Positions 9,758 through 15,719 of a stretch of 39,383 nucleotides of DNA are shown piece by piece. The position numbers were made by a program, and so were the translations under genes. The notes beneath the pieces are model-generated. The model searched no databases. It was given only the letters and a program-made list of their open reading frames with translations, and had not been told where the DNA came from. Each line of letters opens with the position of its first letter. Within the stretch, counting starts at the first letter, position 1. Origin of the DNA: Candidatus Anoxychlamydiales bacterium (GTDB taxonomy: Bacteria; Chlamydiota; Chlamydiia; Chlamydiales; SM23-39). Location: the NCBI GenBank assembly GCA_011065175.1, contig JAAKFE010000004.1, positions 1-39,383 of the forward strand, given 5' to 3'.

Positions 9758-11299
9758 ATGACGACAGGTATTGGAGGTAAATTTGAGCACGTTAAAAGAG
9801 ATCCATTACCATTTCAGCATTGGAGCGCTGAAAGAGAAGAAAAAATAAAACCCAAATGGCAATTACAGGTCTATAATGTGAATTCCATTGTTGATGAAAA
9901 GCTTGGCGAAATCAAATTAGATGGGGGGCATGTTTCGGATAAGCAATGGGAGATTTATGAAGATATCAATAAAGTTATAGAAGAATACAGAGAAAGGATT
10001 GAACAGCATTTGGATCGCCGTATTCAACTGTTCTTTATGCAACTGATTTGTACATGGAAGACTCCATATCATTTCGAATGGGTTGAGGCAAATGATCAAT
10101 ATGGAAAGGGCTGTAATAATAAACTAAAAAAAGGGAAAGATCAAACAACTATATTCGAGACAGTAGCTGCTCATTCAAGCACCTTGCCATGTTTAATAGC
10201 TTATCCTATAGAAGCTTGGGAAAGATATGAAAGAGAAGAGGAAAATAAACCTGAGGGGTTTGTTTATTTAAAGTATGGGCACTCGTATTTGCAACATAAT
10301 GGAACTCTCGAGTTAGCTCTTTGTTTTAACCAAGCAGATAGTCTAATTGATGGTACGCATAATAATTCTCGACTACGCAATGAGGCACTCAAAATTGTCA
10401 ATGCTGTCGCCAAAGGAGAGTATGGACCAAAAGAAGGGATGAAGCATTTTATTCGTCAATTGGAGATTTTTATTGAAAGGGGGGAAAAACTCCAACCATC
10501 TGTTTCTAGATTGCATGCATTACATTGCTATTCTCAACGGTTGAGAGAAGTAAAGAGAGAAATGATCGAAGATGATGGGTATTTTGATCAACTTTTGGGG
10601 GTCAAGGTCGCTGAACATATGCAAGAAGATATTTTGCGTAAGATTGTCTATCAGAAAAGGTTTAAGTTGATTCAGAAATGTGAGGATATTGAAAGTAAGA
10701 TTGCACGAGATATTCTTGATGCACAAAACCGTATGCTAAAAACAAGAAAAAAAAATCTTAAAAGCCTGGATTTTCGCTTGCGGTACATTCTTTTGGAAGA
10801 CATGGATTCTATTTTTCGCAGGAAAATAGAACGATTATTTTGTACAACTTTGGAGCAATTGCAGACAGGGATTGAGAAAAATGAAAAAAGACTACGAGCT
10901 TTTGAAGAACGAGCAAAAATACGCTTCTTTAGACAATCTCATGCAAAAGAAATTGCGAAATTAAAGGCAATACTACATGCACGATTCCGGGAATTGGATA
11001 ATGAAGAGCTAAATTACCGATCAGAATTGCTTAAAGGTTTGAGATGGAATTTAAATAGCTGGACTCAGAGAGCGCTTGCAGAGGCCTATAAAAAGAGATT
11101 TCCTTTAGATTCAATGAGCAATTCTATGGCGTCTCGCTTAGAGCAAAGGACTCATGCTGCATATGAGACAAAAGTTTATTTAACACCACTGAATCAAAGG
11201 AGAAAGGACCTCAGCGAGGAGAGGGCTAAAAGGATCTCTACTACATTGGGAGTCGATGCTGGGCTTTTCCTTCCGGCTATTGTTTCTTCTATGTACTAG
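9758..11299 (+). CDS. Orphan coiled-coil-rich protein with a C-terminal XRE-like helix-turn-helix
   Basis: Function not recognised. The ATG at 9758 is preferred because GGAG lies five bases upstream; in-frame TTG (9707) and ATG (9725) codons lie further up without a ribosome site. The product is 513 residues: a mixed N-terminal part (about 1-200), a long charged helical part rich in K/R/E (about 230-425), and a C-terminal segment (about 435-505). That last segment reads like a Cro/C1 HTH: WTQRALAEAYKKRFP, then SNSMASRLEQ (S459-Q463 at the recognition helix), then SEERAKRISTTLGV. This suggests DNA binding. Base and codon use are visibly less AT-rich than in flanking genes (GG runs, CGC/CGG/TCG codons). 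It breaks the dnaB-mnmG neighbourhood, consistent with acquisition. No membrane segment or signal peptide. Confidence 0.7.
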   Translation: MTTGIGGKFEHVKRDPLPFQHWSAEREEKIKPKWQLQVYNVNSIVDEKLGEIKLDGGHVSDKQWEIYEDINKVIEEYRERIEQHLDRRIQLFFMQLICTWKTPYHFEWVEANDQYGKGCNNKLKKGKDQTTIFETVAAHSSTLPCLIAYPIEAWERYEREEENKPEGFVYLKYGHSYLQHNGTLELALCFNQADSLIDGTHNNSRLRNEALKIVNAVAKGEYGPKEGMKHFIRQLEIFIERGEKLQPSVSRLHALHCYSQRLREVKREMIEDDGYFDQLLGVKVAEHMQEDILRKIVYQKRFKLIQKCEDIESKIARDILDAQNRMLKTRKKNLKSLDFRLRYILLEDMDSIFRRKIERLFCTTLEQLQTGIEKNEKRLRAFEERAKIRFFRQSHAKEIAKLKAILHARFRELDNEELNYRSELLKGLRWNLNSWTQRALAEAYKKRFPLDSMSNSMASRLEQRTHAAYETKVYLTPLNQRRKDLSEERAKRISTTLGVDAGLFLPAIVSSMY

Positions 11300-11302
11300 A
11301 TT

Positions 11303-11335
11303 TTTTTTTGAATATCGGACTTTTATTCAAAAAAA
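11303..11335. repeat. 12-bp perfect inverted repeat after the XRE-like gene
   Basis: TTTTTTTGAATA (11303-11314) and TATTCAAAAAAA (11324-11335) form a perfect 12-bp stem with a 9-base loop. It starts three bases after the stop codon. It could form a weak AU-rich terminator, although no strong U tract follows on the + strand. It could also be the scar of an insertion boundary. Confidence 0.5.
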
Positions 11336-11413
11336 TTAGTTCTTTTTGAAAATATCGAATTCCATAAAATAATTAAAATTTTAATGTGATGCTTTGAAAC
11401 TCATATTAAGATA

Positions 11414-11442
11414 TTTACTTTTTCTTTTTATTTGTATATGAT
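11414..11442 (+). promoter_or_regulatory. Promoter of the AURKAIP1-type gene and mnmG
   Basis: TTTACT (11414-11419), a 17-base spacer, TATGAT (5 of 6) at 11437-11442. The predicted start lies about 20 bases before the ATG at 11468, leaving just room for the AGGA ribosome site. Pattern seen; function inferred. Confidence 0.5.
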
Positions 11443-11467
11443 GTTTACTTATTAAAACAGGAATACT

Positions 11468-11560
11468 ATGGCATCGGTAAAAAAGAAAAGAAAAGCAAAG
11501 ATCGCAAAGCACAAAAGAAAAAAAAGAAGAAGACGCGATCGTCACAAGAAAAAGAAATAA
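11468..11560 (+). CDS. AURKAIP1/COX24-domain small basic ribosomal protein
   Basis: A 30-residue protein, below usual ORF cut-offs. It starts at ATG after AGGAAT, and its sequence begins MASVKKKRKAKIAKHKRKK and ends RDRHKKKK, with no acidic residue except one Asp. This pattern matches the short bacterial proteins of the AURKAIP1/COX24 (formerly DUF1713) family, homologues of mitochondrial small-subunit protein mS38. I know the family from Bacteroidetes and other phyla as PSGKKRKRHKIATHKRKKR-like sequences. It therefore probably binds 16S rRNA. It lies 32 bases upstream of mnmG and probably shares its promoter. Confidence 0.82.
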   Translation: MASVKKKRKAKIAKHKRKKRRRRDRHKKKK

Positions 11561-11592
11561 ATAATTTTATTTTTCTAATCTAAAAAATTTTT

Positions 11593-13422
11593 ATGTGGAA
11601 ATATCCTATCAAATATGACGTTATAGTAGTAGGCGCTGGTCACGCTGGCTCTGAGGCGGCGCATGCATCTAGTAAAATGGGCGCAAAAACCCTTCTTTTA
11701 ACAATGAATTTAGATACTATCGCAAAAGCTTCTTGCAATCCCTCTATTGGAGGGATTGGAAAAGGGCATATTGTAAAAGAGATCGATGCTCTTGGTGGAA
11801 TAATGGGAAAGATCACTGATAGGACTGGTATTCATTTTAGGATGTTAAATGCATCGAAGGGATGGGCCGTTCGGGCACCAAGAGCTCAAATCGATAAAGC
11901 TCAGTACTCACTCGAGATGAAAAAGTTACTTGAAAACACTCTAAATTTAGATCTCAAACAATTTATAGTAAAAGATCTTATATGTAAAAACGGCTGCATT
12001 ATAGGCGTATCGACAATAGAGGGAGTGATATTTGAAGCTAAATCAGTAATTTTATCATCTGGCACTTTTATGAAAGGGCTGATGCATATTGGAGATAAAA
12101 ACATTGCTGGAGGAAGATCTGGGGATCTCAGTTCAAATAATTTATCTGTCTCATTAAAAAATTTAGGATTTGAGATTAAAAGATTAAAAACGGGAACACC
12201 ACCTAGGATTCATAAAAGGAGCATAGATTTTACAAAATTAACAGCCCAATATCCAGACGACAATGTAAAATTTTCATTTGATGATGTAGAGCAAAAATTA
12301 AATTTTAAAATTCCATGTTACATCTCTTATACAACAAAACAAACTAATGAGATTGTAAAAAGGGATTTAGATAAATCTGCTCTCTTTTCTGGAAGAATAG
12401 AAGGAGTAGGGCCGAGATACTGCCCATCTATTGAAGATAAAGTTGTGAAATTTGCAAAAAAAGAGAAGCATCAAGCTTTTTTAGAACCAGAAGGATTAAA
12501 TACTCATGAATATTATATAAATGGACTTTCATCTTCTCTGCCATTTTCAACGCAAGTTAAATTTATTCAAAGCATGGTAGGACTTGAAAAAGCTGAAATT
12601 ATGAGACCTGCATATGCAATTGAATATGATTACATGCCTTCTCATCAAATATATCCTACGATGGAAACGAAACTGATAAAAAACCTATATTTTACAGGAC
12701 AGTTAAATGGAACAACAGGTTATGAAGAAGCAGCTGCTCAAGGATTAATTGCTGGAATAAACGCAGCAAACAAAATTTTTGAAAAGGGTGAGTTTATATT
12801 AAAAAGAGATGAGAGCTATATCGCTGTTATGATTGATGATTTGATTACAAAAGAAATTTTAGAACCTTATAGAATGTTTACATCAAGAGCAGAATATAGA
12901 CTTCTTTTGAGACAAGACAACGCTGATCTTAGACTCAGAGAATATGGCTATAAATTAGGATTAATAGATGAAAAAAGATATAAAAAAGTAAAAGAAAAAA
13001 AACAAATTATTGAAAGAGAAGTTAAGAGACTCTCTAAAACACATAAAACTATTGAAGGAAGGAGCTATTCATTAAAAAAGCTTTTATCTAGAGTAGATAA
13101 TTCTTATGAAAAACTAATAAAAAATTATCCAGATGATTTTAAGAATTATGGAAAAGAGATTAATGATCAAATTGAGCTAGAGATTAAATATGAAGGCTAT
13201 ATAAAAAGGCAAAAAAAAGATGTTCAAAAACTAAAAGATTTAGAAAAAATAAAAATTCCTAAAAATTTTAATTTTGAAAAGGTTTTAGGACTTAAGTTTG
13301 AAGCTAAAGAAAAGCTAATGAAATTTTCCCCTCAAAATTTAGAGATCGCCTCTAAAATAAATGGGGTTTCTTTTGCTGATATATCAATTTTGATGATCGC
13401 TCTTCAAAAAAACCCTAACTAA
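11593..13422 (+). CDS. mnmG: tRNA uridine-5-carboxymethylaminomethyl modification enzyme MnmG (GidA)
   Basis: FAD-dependent subunit that works with GTPase MnmE to install cmnm5 at U34 of certain tRNAs. The 609-residue protein has the N-terminal Rossmann motif VVGAGHAGSEAA (about 12-23) and the GidA signatures SCNPSIGGIGKGHIVKE and RAPRAQIDKAQY. Further family blocks are GTPPRIHKRSIDF, GPRYCPSIEDK and GLNTHEYYINGLSSS. The second FAD segment is LYFTGQLNGTTGYEEAAAQG, and a helical C-terminal domain binds MnmE/tRNA. Length is normal. It follows the small basic gene by 32 bases. In C. trachomatis it sits between dnaB and lplA; the same arrangement is visible here with insertions on both sides. Confidence 0.97.
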   Translation: MWKYPIKYDVIVVGAGHAGSEAAHASSKMGAKTLLLTMNLDTIAKASCNPSIGGIGKGHIVKEIDALGGIMGKITDRTGIHFRMLNASKGWAVRAPRAQIDKAQYSLEMKKLLENTLNLDLKQFIVKDLICKNGCIIGVSTIEGVIFEAKSVILSSGTFMKGLMHIGDKNIAGGRSGDLSSNNLSVSLKNLGFEIKRLKTGTPPRIHKRSIDFTKLTAQYPDDNVKFSFDDVEQKLNFKIPCYISYTTKQTNEIVKRDLDKSALFSGRIEGVGPRYCPSIEDKVVKFAKKEKHQAFLEPEGLNTHEYYINGLSSSLPFSTQVKFIQSMVGLEKAEIMRPAYAIEYDYMPSHQIYPTMETKLIKNLYFTGQLNGTTGYEEAAAQGLIAGINAANKIFEKGEFILKRDESYIAVMIDDLITKEILEPYRMFTSRAEYRLLLRQDNADLRLREYGYKLGLIDEKRYKKVKEKKQIIEREVKRLSKTHKTIEGRSYSLKKLLSRVDNSYEKLIKNYPDDFKNYGKEINDQIELEIKYEGYIKRQKKDVQKLKDLEKIKIPKNFNFEKVLGLKFEAKEKLMKFSPQNLEIASKINGVSFADISILMIALQKNPN

Positions 13423-13490
13423 AGGAAGAAACATGAACAGTGAGGATAAAAAATCTTTTAAAAACTAAAATTTATTGCTAATATAAATTT

Positions 13491-13916
13491 ATGATAAAAG
13501 AAAAACCAATTGCCTTAGTAGTCACTGAAAATCTAAATACAAAATTATTTTTCAGAAAAAATCTAGAAGATAAATTTCATGTTATTGAAAAAAAAGAGTT
13601 TGCAAAAGCTATTGAAATAGCGGAGACAACAAATTTAGATTTAGTAATAATTGATGAGAAAATTGAAAATGCGATTGATCTTTGTTTTCAGTTAAAAAAA
13701 AGAAAAAGACTTTTTACAACTCCCATAATTTTAATTACAAAAAGCATAAAAAAAACATATAGACAAAAAGCTATAAAAGCTGGGGTTTTTGACTTTTTAT
13801 TTCTTCCACTAGATTTCGAACAACTAAACCAACTCTTAGAAAAATGCGAAGAGGATAAAAAAAGAAGAAAAAAAGTAAGCTCTATATCTTTTAAATTAAA
13901 AAAAGATAATCCTTAA
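13491..13916 (+). CDS. Stand-alone degenerate response-regulator receiver protein
   Basis: A 141-residue protein consisting of one receiver-like (CheY) fold and a short basic tail (KKRRKKVSSISFKLKKDN). Hydrophobic strands alternate with helices in CheY order. The phosphoacceptor position is kept (LVIIDEK, D55) and the Thr switch residue is present (LITKS, T83). The acidic pair is reduced to T-E-N around E13. The invariant Lys of the KP motif is replaced by Leu (FLFLPLD, L105). It is therefore unlikely to be a normal phospho-switch and may be a pseudo-receiver or protein-interaction module. No histidine kinase is nearby. It lies between mnmG and lplA, which are adjacent in C. trachomatis. There is no clear Shine-Dalgarno before the ATG. 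Confidence 0.75.
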   Translation: MIKEKPIALVVTENLNTKLFFRKNLEDKFHVIEKKEFAKAIEIAETTNLDLVIIDEKIENAIDLCFQLKKRKRLFTTPIILITKSIKKTYRQKAIKAGVFDFLFLPLDFEQLNQLLEKCEEDKKRRKKVSSISFKLKKDNP

Positions 13917-13952
13917 AAATCTTTTATAAAAAAATATTTAAAATATTTAAAA

Positions 13953-14663
13953 ATGCTAAATTTCATCCATAAAAAAAAGCTAAATATTTTCAAGCAGCTC
14001 AAATTAGAAGAGTTTTTATTAAAAAGCTTAGATACTCCTTTTTGTCTTATTAACGAAGGAACGAAAAGCTCGATAATCTTGGGTATTTCTAATAATGTTA
14101 GTGATTTAGTTCAGATAGATTTAGCAAAAAAAGATAAAATCCCAATTATTAAAAGATTTACAGCAGGCGGCACTGTTTACGTCGATGAAAACACATTATT
14201 TGTAACATTTATTTTTTCAAAAAAATCTTTAGATATCACTTTTTTTCCAGAGCCTATTTTAAGGTGGGCAGAAAATTTTTATAAAAAAGTTTTTGAAATT
14301 AAAAATTTTAAATTAGTAGAAAATGATTTTGTAATAGATGATAAAAAAATAGCTGGAAATGCTATGTATATTAAAAAGGATCGTTTTTTATTACATACTT
14401 CTTTTTTAATGGATTTTGATGATAAAAAAATGAAAAAGTATTTAAAAATCCCAAAAGTTGCTCCAAAATATAGAAAAAACAGATCTCATGAATTTTTTTT
14501 ATCTCCTTTAAAAGCGCAAAAAAAATATTCAAAAGAAGAATTTATTCAAAAAATAAAAATTACTCTACGAAAGTTTTTTAAGATAAAAAATTTTGATTTA
14601 TCAGATTTAAATTTTTTAGAGATTGAAAATAAAGAGACAAAATTCTCTACAACTTATCTTTAA
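13953..14663 (+). CDS. lplA: Lipoate-protein ligase A-like protein
   Basis: Attaches lipoate (as lipoyl-AMP) to the lipoyl domains of 2-oxoacid dehydrogenases. The 236-residue product shows the family hallmark RFTAGGTVYVDENTLFVTF, equivalent to the R-R-x-S-G-G-G-x-V-x-H-D-x-G-N-L motif, and the Lys-containing DDKKIAGNAMY, equivalent to the N-G-K-K-I-x-G-x-A adenylate-binding motif. The middle part (LLHTSFLMDFDDKKMKKYLK) also matches. It is shorter than the two-domain E. coli LplA and lacks its C-terminal domain, like chlamydial homologues. It lies in the conserved mnmG-lplA neighbourhood. Octanoyltransferase activity cannot be excluded from sequence. Confidence 0.88.
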   Translation: MLNFIHKKKLNIFKQLKLEEFLLKSLDTPFCLINEGTKSSIILGISNNVSDLVQIDLAKKDKIPIIKRFTAGGTVYVDENTLFVTFIFSKKSLDITFFPEPILRWAENFYKKVFEIKNFKLVENDFVIDDKKIAGNAMYIKKDRFLLHTSFLMDFDDKKMKKYLKIPKVAPKYRKNRSHEFFLSPLKAQKKYSKEEFIQKIKITLRKFFKIKNFDLSDLNFLEIENKETKFSTTYL

Positions 14664-14664
14664 A

Positions 14665-14864
14665 AAATAAAAAACTCCGCTACTAGGACTTAAAAAACGC
14701 GCTTACAACCATTTTTTTAAGTGGAAATTTTTTCTAAATTTTGCTGGCAAGGCCTGCAAACAAAAGTTTGGGTCCCACCGCGCTAAAAGTTAGATTTTTT
14801 CTTTCCCTAATGTTTGTTTTCATTGAAGTACACAATTTTTTAAGCTACCCTCAGCAGCAGAGTT
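14665..14864 (-). ncRNA. Structured ~200-nt RNA with 6S-RNA-like architecture
   Basis: On the minus strand this stretch folds as one long interrupted rod. A closing stem pairs 14862-14849 (CUCUGCUGCUGAGG) with 14687-14675 (CCUAGUAGCGGAG): 13 pairs, one bulged A, three G-U pairs. It continues with CUUAAAAAA (14844-14836) on UUUUUUAAG (14697-14689). A large A/U-rich internal region follows, then an apical hairpin with GGUGGG/CUUGCC, CC/GG and CAAAC-UUUU-GUUUG. The wobble pairs work only on the minus strand, which sets the direction. The 3' end runs into a U-rich tract (14674-14665). Size, terminal stem, central bubble and apical stem match 6S RNA (ssrS), the RNA polymerase-binding regulator. 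There are no tmRNA, RNase P or SRP signatures. The structure is seen; the identity is inferred. Confidence 0.6.
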
Positions 14865-14869
14865 AAAAA

Positions 14870-14897
14870 TTTAGATGCCAAATTAATCCTTTGAAAA
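14870..14897 (-). promoter_or_regulatory. Putative promoter of the 6S-like RNA
   Basis: Reading the minus strand, TTTTCA (14897-14892), a 16-base spacer, then TCTAAA (14875-14870). Each element matches 4 of 6 consensus bases. The implied start is at about 14863, which is exactly the 5' base of the closing stem. The match is weak but the positioning is good. Confidence 0.35.
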
Positions 14898-14918
14898 AAA
14901 AATCACAAGTGATTTTTT
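14894..14918 (-). terminator. Intrinsic terminator of the sdh operon
   Basis: A perfect inverted repeat, AAAAAATCAC (14897-14906) against GTGATTTTTT (14909-14918), is followed on the minus strand by a run of nine T. It begins 37 bases after the sdhB stop codon. It separates the sdh operon from the structured RNA downstream on the same strand. Confidence 0.75.
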
Positions 14919-14954
14919 ATAAAAATTTATAAATATTTTGTAAAGATTTAAGCC

Positions 14955-15719
14955 TTAATTATTTTCTTTAGATTTATTTTTAGAAAAAAGAGTTTTGAAT
15001 AGATATTTTGTTGTATCTTTTGAAGATGAAGCAATCACTTCAGTTAACTCAATCTCTTTTGGACACACTCTTTTACAATTTTGAGCATTACCACAATCTG
15101 ATATACCTCCATCTTTTATAAGAAGAGAAAATCTTTCATCTTTTATATTTTTTCCAAGAGGATGGTAGTTGAAAAGATTGATTTGAGAGATAACTTGCGG
15201 ACCTATAAAGTTTGAATGGTTGTTATATTGAGGACAGGCTTCCAAACAACACCCACAAGTCATGCATTTTGATAAAACATAAAGAGCATCTCTAACGCTT
15301 GGATCTATTTTTACTCCAAATTTTTCTGAATCTATATCATTTACTTCTATCCAAGCTTTTGCTTTTTTTAGTTGCTCAAACATTTTTGATCTATCAACTA
15401 TAAGATCTCTAATTACATGAAATTTAGAAAGAGGCGCTAAAACTATAGTTTTTGTTTTTTCGATTAAAGGTTTTATAAGAACTGTACAAGCTTGGCGAGG
15501 ATATCCGTTAATTAACATAGAACAAGCGCCGCAAACTTCTTCTAAACAGCTCATCTCAAAACTAATAGGAGATACTTTATCTCCTTTTTTATTTACAGGA
15601 TTTTTTTGGATTTCGAGTAGAGCAGAGATAACATTAGAGCCTTCAATGTATTCTAGCTCAAATTCTTCAAAGAATTGTTTTTTAAAAAATCCTCTATAAA
15701 CTTTTAGGGTGTATTTCAT
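14955..15719 (-). CDS. sdhB: Succinate dehydrogenase iron-sulfur subunit
   Basis: Carries electrons from the FAD of SdhA to the quinone site of SdhC at the inner membrane. The 254-residue protein has an N-terminal ferredoxin-like domain with the 2Fe-2S cysteines in CLEEVCGACSMLING and a following QAC. The C-terminal helical domain has CMTCGCCLEACPQ and a CGNAQNCKRVCPKEI cluster, which ligate the 4Fe-4S and 3Fe-4S centres. The ATG overlaps the sdhA stop by four bases (ATGA), indicating translational coupling. The tail is lysine/asparagine-rich. This is the last gene of the minus-strand sdhCAB operon and is followed by a strong hairpin terminator. Confidence 0.96.
   Translation of the reverse strand: MKYTLKVYRGFFKKQFFEEFELEYIEGSNVISALLEIQKNPVNKKGDKVSPISFEMSCLEEVCGACSMLINGYPRQACTVLIKPLIEKTKTIVLAPLSKFHVIRDLIVDRSKMFEQLKKAKAWIEVNDIDSEKFGVKIDPSVRDALYVLSKCMTCGCCLEACPQYNNHSNFIGPQVISQINLFNYHPLGKNIKDERFSLLIKDGGISDCGNAQNCKRVCPKEIELTEVIASSSKDTTKYLFKTLFSKNKSKENN

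Noticed and set aside
14665-14864. tmRNA, RNase P RNA or SRP RNA as identity of the structured RNA.
   Set aside because: It lacks a tRNA-like end or tag frame, lacks the RNase P core sequences and is too short, and lacks the SRP GGAA/GCAG loop motifs.
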